Source of the DNA: Neolewinella xylanilytica
GTDB taxonomy: Bacteria; Bacteroidota; Bacteroidia; Chitinophagales; Saprospiraceae
DNA: 64,000 nucleotides
Direction of reading: 5' to 3'
Assembly (NCBI RefSeq): GCF_002934605.1
Contig: NZ_PTJC01000006.1
Location: forward strand, 1,922,001-1,986,000
In this document: positions 40,867 through 48,513 of the stretch, one piece after another
How the letters are laid out: the number at the start of each line of letters is the position of its first letter
How positions within the stretch are numbered: position 1 is the first letter of the stretch
Made by a program: the position numbers and the translations under genes
The notes under the pieces: generated by a model
The model's input: the letters and a program-made list of their open reading frames with translations, nothing else
Databases searched by the model: none
Told to the model about the DNA's origin: nothing

Positions 40867-41703
40867 TTGCGCAAAGATCACTTCACCCTCGGATTTAGCC
40901 CTTGCCCCAACGACACCTTCATCTTCGACGCCCTCGTGAACGGCCGCATCGACACCGAAGGGATCCGGTTTGACGTCCACATCGGTGACGTTGAAGACCT
41001 CAACCGCCGTGCGATCAGCGGCGAACTGGACATCACTAAACTGAGCTTCAGTGCCTTCGGCGGACTCACCGCCCGCTACATTCTGCTCAATTCCGGGAGC
41101 GCCCTCGGTCACGGGGTGGGTCCGCTACTCGTCCGTGCCAAAACGGAAGGCGGCGCCCCCGCCGCGCCACGACGGGTGGCCATTCCCGGCCACTACACGA
41201 CGGCGAATTACCTCCTGGGGCTCGCCTACCCGGGCATATCCGACAAAACCGAGGTGGTGTTTAGCGAAATAGAGGACGCGGTGCTCGCCGGGGAGTTTGA
41301 CGCGGGGCTGCTGATCCACGAAAACCGCTTTACGTACGAGCAACGGGGACTGGAGAAAATCCGGGACCTCGGTAATTTCTGGGAGGAAACGACCGGCCTG
41401 CCCATCCCGCTCGGCGGCATCGCGATCAAGCGCAACATCGTACGCGAGCAGCAGGAGCAGATCGACCGGCTCGTCCGCAAGTCGGTAGAATACGCCAGGG
41501 CGCACCCCGCGGCCAGCCAGGAATTCGTGCAACAACACGCCCAGGCAATGGACCCGGATGTTATGCAGCAGCACATCGACCTTTACGTCAACGAGTACAC
41601 CGTGACCCTCGGCGAGGAGGGCAAGGCGGCGGTGCGTCACTTCATCACGGACGGCCGGGCTAAGGGACTGCTCCAACCCGGCGCGGAGGACTACATTGTC
41701 TAG
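40867..41703 (+). CDS. mqnD: 1,4-dihydroxy-6-naphthoate synthase (futalosine pathway)
   Basis: Menaquinone-pathway enzyme of about 278 residues. The conserved N-terminus FTLGFSPCPNDTFIFDALV requires a start close to 40867; a TTG there gives the usual length, while an upstream TTG at 40780 overlaps the divergent gene's start. Other marks are LDITKLSFSAFG, GPLLVRAK, IPGHYTTANYLLGLAYP and DAGLLIHENRFTYE. It converts cyclic dehypoxanthine futalosine to 1,4-dihydroxy-6-naphthoate, so this organism probably makes menaquinone by the futalosine route. The start codon is the weakest part of the call. Confidence 0.9.
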   Translation: MRKDHFTLGFSPCPNDTFIFDALVNGRIDTEGIRFDVHIGDVEDLNRRAISGELDITKLSFSAFGGLTARYILLNSGSALGHGVGPLLVRAKTEGGAPAAPRRVAIPGHYTTANYLLGLAYPGISDKTEVVFSEIEDAVLAGEFDAGLLIHENRFTYEQRGLEKIRDLGNFWEETTGLPIPLGGIAIKRNIVREQQEQIDRLVRKSVEYARAHPAASQEFVQQHAQAMDPDVMQQHIDLYVNEYTVTLGEEGKAAVRHFITDGRAKGLLQPGAEDYIV

Positions 41704-41745
41704 TTTTACGTTTCTTTGCGCCTTAACCATAAAATAATCGAGCAC

Positions 41746-42825
41746 ATGGCAAAGCAATCCTTCCGGTCCGGCGTACTGTACGGCGACGAGGTCACCGAAC
41801 TTTTTAACTACGCCCAGGCCAACAACTTTGCCCTGCCCGCGGTCAACGTGACCAGCAGCAGCACCGTCAACGCGGTGCTGGAAACGGCCAAGGAAGTGAA
41901 TAGCCCGGTTATCATCCAGTTCAGTAATGGCGGCGCCCAGTTCTTCGCCGGAAAGGGAATGGATAACACCGATCAGAAGGCCGCCATCGCCGGTGGCCTC
42001 AGCGGTGCCATGCACGTCCACACCATGGCGGAAGCCTACGGCGTACCTGTCATCCTCCATACCGATCACTGTGCCAAGAACCTGCTGCCCTGGATCGACG
42101 GCTTGCTCGACGCCGGCGAGAAGTTCTACGCCAAGCGGGGCTTTCCGCTGTACAGCAGCCACATGCTCGATCTGAGCGAGGAGCCCCTGGAGGAAAACCT
42201 CGACATCAGTGTCAAGTACTTTAAGCGGATGGCCAAGATCGGCATGACCATCGAGATCGAGCTCGGTGTCACCGGTGGCGAGGAGGATGGGGTAGACAAT
42301 ACCGGCATCGATTCCAGCCGCCTCTACACCCAGCCGGAGGAGGTTTTTGAAAGTTACCAAAAGCTCAGCGAGGTCAGTAACCGCTTCCTCATTGCCGCCG
42401 CCTTCGGAAATGTCCACGGCGTATACAAGCCCGGAAACGTGGAGCTGCGCCCCATCATTCTCAAGAACAGCCAGGACTTCGTCAAAGGACAGCTTAATAT
42501 CCAGGATAAGGACCCCATTCACTTCGTATTCCACGGGGGGTCGGGATCCAGCCAGGAAGACATCCGGGAAGCGATCAGCTACGGCGCGATTAAAATGAAC
42601 ATCGACACCGACCTGCAGTGGGCCTACTGGGACGGCGTACGGAAGTACGAAGCCGGGAAGCGCGATTACCTCCAGGCCCAGATCGGCAACCCCGACGGTA
42701 CCGACAAGCCAAACAAAAAGAACTACGACCCGCGCGTCTGGGTCCGGTCGGCGGAGATCAGCTTTAAGGAGCGTCTGAAAACTGCCTTTGAAGACCTCAA
42801 TTGCCTGGACGTCCTGGCTAGCTAA
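41746..42825 (+). CDS. fbaA: Class II fructose-bisphosphate aldolase
   Basis: Zinc-dependent aldolase of 359 residues (FbaA, class IIA length) from the ATG at 41746. Zinc and substrate residues are in VILHTDHCAKNLLPWIDGLL, EIELGVTGGEEDGVDN, AAAFGNVHGVYKPGNVEL, VFHGGSGSSQEDI and KMNIDTDLQWAYWDG. It splits fructose 1,6-bisphosphate into two triose phosphates, or makes it in gluconeogenesis. It follows mqnD at 43 bases; a 7-of-8 match to the -7 box (TACGTTTC at 41707) in the gap suggests its own promoter. Confidence 0.95.
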   Translation: MAKQSFRSGVLYGDEVTELFNYAQANNFALPAVNVTSSSTVNAVLETAKEVNSPVIIQFSNGGAQFFAGKGMDNTDQKAAIAGGLSGAMHVHTMAEAYGVPVILHTDHCAKNLLPWIDGLLDAGEKFYAKRGFPLYSSHMLDLSEEPLEENLDISVKYFKRMAKIGMTIEIELGVTGGEEDGVDNTGIDSSRLYTQPEEVFESYQKLSEVSNRFLIAAAFGNVHGVYKPGNVELRPIILKNSQDFVKGQLNIQDKDPIHFVFHGGSGSSQEDIREAISYGAIKMNIDTDLQWAYWDGVRKYEAGKRDYLQAQIGNPDGTDKPNKKNYDPRVWVRSAEISFKERLKTAFEDLNCLDVLAS

Positions 42826-43016
42826 CGATGGTAATCCCCCGTACGCTCCGCGTCGCCGTCCGCGCCGCCGGCATCCGCGTGGGAACGTACGGGCCACCTA
42901 GCTTTTGCCAACTTTCCCGTTGCCTCTCCTTCGGCTCTTCGCGCTCGACGCCTCCGCTGAATGACCGCGGCGGAAAGTGATTGCCGGGAACGGACTACGG
43001 ACTTTACCTTCGCAGC

Positions 43017-44165
43017 GTGCATGCCCTGCTACTTCTCCTGCTGATCGTTTCGTTACTCGGTGTGCTGCATACCTACGTCCTGTATCCTTACCTGACCTTA
43101 GGGGCGGCGGAGCGCAGGTGCAAAGACGCGTCTCCCCCGGGCCCCATCGGTGATTGGCCACGCGTTCACGTCCTGATGTCCGTCCATAACGAAGCGGTCG
43201 TTCTGCCGGAAAAGCTGGCCTCCCTGGCTCGCATCGATTACCCGGGGCCGCTGCACTTCCACCTGGGCTCCGACCGAAGCACGGATGGCTCCGAAGCATT
43301 GCTCCACCGTTTCGCGGCCGCACACTCGGCTACCCTGACACTGAATGAACGGCGTCTGGGTAAACCCGGCACCATCAACCGGCTGGTCCGCGAAATCGAC
43401 ACCGATGGCGTTTTGGTCTTCACCGATGCGAGTGTGATCCTACGCCCCGATACCGTTACGGAACTGGTGCGGCCGATGCTAACCGACGAGTCGATCGGCG
43501 TCACGGATGCTACCATGGTCCACACCGGCGTGCCCGGCGGGGGGGTGGGATCGTTGGAAGACCAGTATATCCGACGGGAGGTTGCCCTGAAGCGGGCGGA
43601 AAGTTGCCTGTGGCAGGCGATGATCGGCCCCTTCGGCGGATGCTGGGCGATGCGCGCCGCCGCTTTCCGCCCCGTACCGGATACCTTTCTGGTCGATGAT
43701 TTTTTCCTTTGCATGTCAGCCTACGAGGCCGGGTGGCGGGGTGCTGCCGCGCCGGAAGCGGTGGCCTACGAGGGGGTCGGGTTGCGCCTGGGCGATGAAT
43801 TTCGCAGAAAGCGGCGCATCGGGGCCGGCAATTGGCAAAACCTCCTGCGCTTCCGGCGCCTCTGGTGGCCGCCTAGCCGCGATCCCTTGGCCTATGCCTT
43901 TTTCAGTCACAAAATATTGCGCTGGCTCACCCCCCTACTGCTCAGTATCGGGGGCTTGAGTCTCCTCGCCTTGCTATTGCTTGACGGCAACTATTGGATC
44001 GCGGCTACGTTTCTGCTTCTGATGGCGCTAATTTGCGCCGCAAGCCCGGCAGTCCGTTATTTTTCAGCCATGAACGTGGCCCTTTTGCTTGGCCTGGTCG
44101 ATTATCTAACCGGAATTAAAACCAATGTCTGGCAACCCTCTCACCGACACCAAGACGACGGCTGA
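43017..44165 (+). CDS. Glycosyltransferase family 2 membrane protein
   Basis: GT2 enzyme of 382 residues from GTG 43017; a TTG at 42981 would add 12 residues, and the true start is uncertain. An N-terminal membrane helix (LLLLLIVSLLGVLHTYVLY) precedes the GT-A domain: HVLMSVHNEAVVLPEKLASL, FTDASVILRP as the DxD-like site, GGCWAMRAAAF and LVDDFFLCMSAYEAGWR; a basic helix RRKRRIGAGNWQNLLRFRRL plays the role of the (Q/R)xxRW-like motif. Two C-terminal helices (LLLSIGGLSLLALLLL and WIAATFLLLMALICAA) anchor it. It probably polymerises or transfers sugars at the inner membrane. Its end overlaps the ribB start by 41 bases. Confidence 0.85.
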   Translation: MHALLLLLLIVSLLGVLHTYVLYPYLTLGAAERRCKDASPPGPIGDWPRVHVLMSVHNEAVVLPEKLASLARIDYPGPLHFHLGSDRSTDGSEALLHRFAAAHSATLTLNERRLGKPGTINRLVREIDTDGVLVFTDASVILRPDTVTELVRPMLTDESIGVTDATMVHTGVPGGGVGSLEDQYIRREVALKRAESCLWQAMIGPFGGCWAMRAAAFRPVPDTFLVDDFFLCMSAYEAGWRGAAAPEAVAYEGVGLRLGDEFRRKRRIGAGNWQNLLRFRRLWWPPSRDPLAYAFFSHKILRWLTPLLLSIGGLSLLALLLLDGNYWIAATFLLLMALICAASPAVRYFSAMNVALLLGLVDYLTGIKTNVWQPSHRHQDDG

Positions 44166-45300
44166 TGCCTCCATCCGCTCCCGCCTCAACACCATCGAAG
44201 AAGCCGTAGCCGACATCCGCTCCGGCAGGGTAATCATCGTGGTTGACGACGAGGACCGCGAAAACGAGGGCGACTTCGTTTGCGCAGCCGAACGGGTCAC
44301 TCCGGAAATCATTACGTTCATGGCCACCCACGGGCGCGGACTCATCTGCACCCCCATAGAGGAGCAGCGAGCCGACGATCTCGACCTGCCCATGATGGTC
44401 AACACCAACACGGACATCCACGAAACGGCCTTTTCGGTCAGCATCGATCTCATCGGACATGGCTGCACCACCGGGATCAGCAGCTACGACCGGGCAACCT
44501 GCATCCGCCGGCTTACCGAACGCAGCGCCCGGCCCTCCGATTTCGCCCGTCCCGGACACGTATTTCCTCTCCGGGCCGTCAAGGGTGGCGTGCTGCGGCG
44601 GACCGGCCATACGGAGGCCGCCGTGGATCTGGCCCGCATGGCCAACCTCTACCCCGCCGGTGTCGTCGTGGAAATCCTCAAGCCGGATGGCAACATGGCC
44701 CGCTTGCCGGAACTCCTGGACATCGCCGAACGCCACAATCTCAAGATCATTACCATCGAGGACCTCGTTGCTTACCGACTGCGGACGGAACGGCTCGTCG
44801 AATGTGAATTCAGCATGGACCTGGATACCCGCTACGGTCCCTTCCGCCTTCACGCCTACCGCCAAACGACGAATGAAGACGTCCACCTGGCGCTCACCCA
44901 CGGCGAATGGCAGATTGACGAGCCCGTCCTAACCCGGGTACACAGCAGCACCAGCTCACGGGACTTATTGCACAGTCTGTTAAGTGGTTACAGCACCGGG
45001 CTCCACGGACCGCTCGAAAAGATTACGGAGGCCGGAAAGGGCGTATTGCTCTTCATGCGCCCCCACCAGGACGCGAACGACATCATCGCCGGACTGCGGT
45101 TACTCAAATCACGGATGCAGGATGGCAAGACGGTACGGCCGCCTGAACCCCGCAGCGAGGAACAGCGCGATTTTGGAATCGGCGCGCAGATCCTTCGCGA
45201 CCTTCGGATATCCAAGCTCAAGGTGCTGTCCAATGCCCCTAAGCATCGGATCGGACTCGAGGGCTACGGACTCGAGATTGTTGAGTTCGTATCGATGTAG
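44125..45300 (+). CDS. ribB: 3,4-dihydroxy-2-butanone 4-phosphate synthase with degenerate GTP cyclohydrolase II-like domain
   Basis: Protein of 391 residues. Residues about 15-215 are a complete RibB: IIVVDDEDRENEGDFVCAAE, ATHGRGLICTP, GISSYDRATCIRRLTE and TGHTEAAVDLARMANL. It makes the four-carbon precursor of riboflavin from ribulose 5-phosphate. Residues about 220-391 align with RibA but lack the zinc-binding Cys triad (C-x10-C-x-C): the region reads LTRVHSSTSSRDLLHSLLSG. GTP cyclohydrolase activity is therefore unlikely; a separate RibA is needed elsewhere. RibBX-type proteins with a similar degenerate half are known. The start lies inside the end of the glycosyltransferase gene. Confidence 0.9.
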   Translation: MSGNPLTDTKTTADASIRSRLNTIEEAVADIRSGRVIIVVDDEDRENEGDFVCAAERVTPEIITFMATHGRGLICTPIEEQRADDLDLPMMVNTNTDIHETAFSVSIDLIGHGCTTGISSYDRATCIRRLTERSARPSDFARPGHVFPLRAVKGGVLRRTGHTEAAVDLARMANLYPAGVVVEILKPDGNMARLPELLDIAERHNLKIITIEDLVAYRLRTERLVECEFSMDLDTRYGPFRLHAYRQTTNEDVHLALTHGEWQIDEPVLTRVHSSTSSRDLLHSLLSGYSTGLHGPLEKITEAGKGVLLFMRPHQDANDIIAGLRLLKSRMQDGKTVRPPEPRSEEQRDFGIGAQILRDLRISKLKVLSNAPKHRIGLEGYGLEIVEFVSM

Positions 45301-45449
45301 GAGAAGAACCGAACGGTCTAGCTTTCACGCCGGCGAGGGGGCCGCGAATCGAATCACGACCGAGCGATTAATTGCGCGCGCAATTGGTCCGCATTTTTCA
45401 ATCCGACTGCATTAACTGCCGATCCCCTTCCACGGGAACGCGAACAATG

Positions 45450-45457
45450 TATATTTG
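45450..45457 (+). promoter_or_regulatory. -7 box of the YebC/galK transcript
   Basis: TATATTTG is a perfect TAnnTTTG match, 17 bases before the YebC ATG at 45475, in an AT-rich gap after a 150-base intergenic stretch. No good -33 TTG is present at 19-21 bases upstream, so strength is uncertain. Confidence 0.5.
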
Positions 45458-45474
45458 CCGCAAATTGCACAGGT

Positions 45475-46197
45475 ATGGGAAGAGCATTTGAATACCGCAA
45501 AGCCCGGAAGATGAAGCGCTGGGCAGGCATGGCCAAAGCGTTTACCAAAGTTACCCGGGAGATCAACATCGCCATTAAGGAAGGTGGGGCCGACCCGGAT
45601 TATAACCCGCGGCTGCGGCTGGCTATCGCCAACGCCAAAGCCGTCAACATGCCAAAGGCGAACGTGGACGCGGCCATCAAGCGGGCTACCGACAAAGACG
45701 CCGCGAATTTCGATGAGGTCACCTTCGAAGGTTATGCGCCCCATGGAGTTGCCGTGTTCGTAGATGCCACCACCGACAACAACAACCGGACCGTGGCGAA
45801 CATCCGCCACGTGTTCAGCAAATACGGCGGCAACCTCGGGGTAAATGGCTCGGTCGATTACATGTTCGAGCGGAAGGGGCAGTTCCGCGTGAAGCAGGAA
45901 AAGTTCAAGGGCGATCTCGAAGAGATCGAACTGGAACTCATCGACGCGGGCCTGGAAAGCGTGGAACGGGAAGAGGATGAGATCGTCTTTTATACCGCCT
46001 TCGAAGATTTCGGCAGTTTTCAGAACGAACTGGAAAATCGCAAGATCCCGGTTGATAACGCGGAGCTAGTTCGTATTCCCACCCACACCAAAACCCTATC
46101 CGACACGGAAGCGGAGGCCGTCATTAAACTTATCGACATGCTCGAGGAAGACGATGACGTAGCTAACGTATTCCACACGATGGACGAAACCGAATAA
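45475..46197 (+). CDS. YebC/PmpR family DNA-binding regulatory protein
   Basis: TACO1/YebC-family protein of 240 residues. The N-terminus (MGRAFEYRKARKMKRWAGMAKAFTKVTREI) and the blocks NPRLRLAIANAKAVNMPKAN, GVAVFVDATTDNNNRTVANI and IRHVFSKYGGNLGVNGSVDYMF match the family closely. Members act as transcription factors or help ribosomes through proline stretches. The stop codon touches the start of galK (TAA-ATG), so the two share a transcript. The -7 box at 45450 is its likely promoter. Confidence 0.93.
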   Translation: MGRAFEYRKARKMKRWAGMAKAFTKVTREINIAIKEGGADPDYNPRLRLAIANAKAVNMPKANVDAAIKRATDKDAANFDEVTFEGYAPHGVAVFVDATTDNNNRTVANIRHVFSKYGGNLGVNGSVDYMFERKGQFRVKQEKFKGDLEEIELELIDAGLESVEREEDEIVFYTAFEDFGSFQNELENRKIPVDNAELVRIPTHTKTLSDTEAEAVIKLIDMLEEDDDVANVFHTMDETE

Positions 46198-47367
46198 ATG
46201 AAGGCATCACTGCCGGGTCACGTTACCCAATATTTGAAGGACAAATTTGGGGAAAAGCCGGAAGCCTGGACCTACGCTTTACGGTCGCCCGGAAGGGTAA
46301 ATATCATCGGGGAGCACGTCGATTACACCGGCGGGCTGGTGATGCCAGCGGGGATCAACTACGCAATCTACTTCCTGGCACGTCGAATCGAGGCACCTGA
46401 GTGGCGCCTCCATGCCGTCGACCTCGACGAGCGAGTTACCCTCCCCCTGCCCCTGACCGGGCGCAGCGGCACGTTGTGGGCGGATTATCTGGCCGGGATC
46501 GGGGTGCAGTTCCAGGATCAGGGCCAGTTTCTACCCGGTTTGGAAGTGGTTTTCGGGGGCGATCTGCCCCGGGGCTCCGGTATGAGTAGCTCGGCCGCCC
46601 TGGAGGGGGGAATGGCTTTTTTACTGAACGCGCTCCTCAATACGAGGTACAGCCGTCCGGCACTCGCCGCTCTCTGCCAGCGGTCTAGCAACACCTACCT
46701 GGGTATTCCCTCGGGGATAATGGACCAGTTCGCCAGTCTGAATGGGTCGGAATCCGGCCCGATCATCCTCAATTGCCACACCCTATCTTCCGAACCCGTA
46801 AAGAACGCTCTGGAAAACTACGGTTTCGTACTGGTCAACTCCATGGTGTCCCATAACCTTAGCGACGGTGCCTACGCCCAACGCGTCGCCGAATGCCAAC
46901 GGGCGCTGGAAGCCATTCAGTCCGTATTCCCCCGCGTCACTCACCTCAGCGCCACCTTGCCGGACCAACTCCAGTCGGTGAGCGATCGCCTTGATGACAC
47001 GGCGCGCAAACGGGCCACCTACGTCGTGGACGAGAACAAACGAGTAACCCGGGCCGTCATCGCCCTCGAGGCTGGCAGCAGTATCGAGGTCGGCAATCTC
47101 CTAAATGCAACCCACGCCGGGCTGCGGGACTTATACGAGGTGAGCTGCGATGAAATCGATTTTCTCCAGGCGTTTGCCGAGCAGTATCCCGGCGTGGCGG
47201 GTTCCCGTCTCATGGGGGGCGGATTCGGCGGCTGCACGATCAACCTCGTCAAGTTGGACCGGATGGACGACTTCAAAGCCGATATCGTGCAGGCCTACGA
47301 GGAAGCTTTTGGTATTGGCGCGGAGTGCTACCCGGTAGTGATCCGGGGCGGTACCGACTTTCTCTAA
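46198..47367 (+). CDS. galK: Galactokinase
   Basis: GHMP-family kinase of 389 residues that phosphorylates galactose at C1 (Leloir pathway). Signatures: galactose site RSPGRVNIIGEHVDYTGGLV, ATP loop GDLPRGSGMSSSAALEGG, catalytic Asp region GIPSGIMDQFASLNG, and the C-terminal SRLMGGGFGGCTINLV. Full length. The ATG directly follows the YebC stop, so translation is coupled. No other Leloir genes are present in this window. The 3' end overlaps the convergent TlpA gene by 4 bases. Confidence 0.94.
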   Translation: MKASLPGHVTQYLKDKFGEKPEAWTYALRSPGRVNIIGEHVDYTGGLVMPAGINYAIYFLARRIEAPEWRLHAVDLDERVTLPLPLTGRSGTLWADYLAGIGVQFQDQGQFLPGLEVVFGGDLPRGSGMSSSAALEGGMAFLLNALLNTRYSRPALAALCQRSSNTYLGIPSGIMDQFASLNGSESGPIILNCHTLSSEPVKNALENYGFVLVNSMVSHNLSDGAYAQRVAECQRALEAIQSVFPRVTHLSATLPDQLQSVSDRLDDTARKRATYVVDENKRVTRAVIALEAGSSIEVGNLLNATHAGLRDLYEVSCDEIDFLQAFAEQYPGVAGSRLMGGGFGGCTINLVKLDRMDDFKADIVQAYEEAFGIGAECYPVVIRGGTDFL

Positions 47368-48467
47368 AGAACCTTCTGCAGAGCCCGTTCGATGGAAGCG
47401 GCACCCCGCAGACCTACTTCGGCTATGTTGCCTTCGCGGTCGATCAGGAAGGTCGCCGGAATGGCGCGAACGCCATACTTCGCGGATGCCTCACCGCTCC
47501 AGAACTTGAGTTCGCTGCCGTGGTTATCCCAGCTTAGCCCATCCTGCTCGATGGCGGCGATCCATTTTTGCCGATGATTTTCCCGGGCTTCTTCCAATTG
47601 TTCCGGCGTGAGGCGCTCGGCCTGTCTGTCATCAACACCATCCAGGCTCACGCTGAAAACGGTGAAGCCCTGGTCCTTGTACCGGTCGTAAACCTTTACC
47701 ACGTTCGGATTTTCCTGGCGGCAGGGCCTACACCACGCGGCCCAGAAGTCGAGGAGGACGACCTGGCCGCGCAAATCGGACAGCGAGACGGTCCCTCCGT
47801 CCGGACCCGGCAGACTAAGATCCGGCGCGGGGTTTCCCGGTTGGATCAACTGCTGACTTTTCTGAAAGGCAATTTGCTGCCGCAGCTGGTCCAGGTACTG
47901 GGTATAGTTGATCCGGTTGGCGTCGTCCTGGGGCAAGCGCGCTACCACCCGCTCGTGGATAGGTAAGCCCTGCTCTCCCGCCCGCAACAGGCTGTTAAAG
48001 GTAATGTACGCTGCCGTGTAATCGTTTTCAACGGCATCTATCGTTCGCTCAAGCTCTTCCAGTCCTTTCACCTGTGAAATCGTACGCACCGTTTCCGCGG
48101 TCTCCAAGGCACTATCCGAACCGTCTACCGTGAAATCGTAATCACCGAAACTGCCAAGTTGTCCGTCGATGGTGATTTCGCGGTCCGTATCGGCCAGTGC
48201 CAGCGTTGCTTTCTGGGCTCCCACCCGAATCTGGTACAGTCCGTCGGCAAGTGGTTGATCGAAAGCAAAGGTGAAATGGCCACCGTCGTCGATGGTGGCA
48301 CTGCGTAGCATTTCTTTCTCCCCGCCGAGGATGATCCGGTCGAGGTTAGCGGAAAGGCCGGCGGCATCCTGGAGATGCACGTCGATGGTCGTGCCTCCAC
48401 CCGAATCCGAAGAGCAGGCCGAAAGCATAAGCGCCCACAGGCTTAAAAGAAGGACGTGGTACCGCAT
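47364..48467 (-). CDS. TlpA family thiol-disulfide reductase, lipoprotein with DUF4369
   Basis: Lipoprotein of 367 residues: signal MRYHVLLLSLWALMLSACSS with lipobox LSAC. The N-terminal half is a DUF4369-type beta domain (DVHLQDAAGLSANLDRIILG). The C-terminal half is a TlpA thioredoxin fold with the intact active site VVLLDFWAAWCRPCRQENPN, FTVFSVSLDG, and the cis-Pro segment VRAIPATFLIDREG. It probably keeps thiols reduced in the periplasm, for example on cytochromes or a cell-surface enzyme. It contrasts with the CXXC-less relative at 13736-15295. Confidence 0.92.
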   Translation of the reverse strand: MRYHVLLLSLWALMLSACSSDSGGGTTIDVHLQDAAGLSANLDRIILGGEKEMLRSATIDDGGHFTFAFDQPLADGLYQIRVGAQKATLALADTDREITIDGQLGSFGDYDFTVDGSDSALETAETVRTISQVKGLEELERTIDAVENDYTAAYITFNSLLRAGEQGLPIHERVVARLPQDDANRINYTQYLDQLRQQIAFQKSQQLIQPGNPAPDLSLPGPDGGTVSLSDLRGQVVLLDFWAAWCRPCRQENPNVVKVYDRYKDQGFTVFSVSLDGVDDRQAERLTPEQLEEARENHRQKWIAAIEQDGLSWDNHGSELKFWSGEASAKYGVRAIPATFLIDREGNIAEVGLRGAASIERALQKVL

Positions 48468-48513
48468 CAGTTTTCGTTTGTTAGAAAAAGCTTAGGCCGC
48501 CGGCAAGGTTGAA

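Noticed and set aside
41125-42897. Minus-strand open frame of 590 codons opposite mqnD and the aldolase gene
   Set aside because: Both plus-strand genes are unmistakable; long antisense frames are expected in GC-rich coding DNA.
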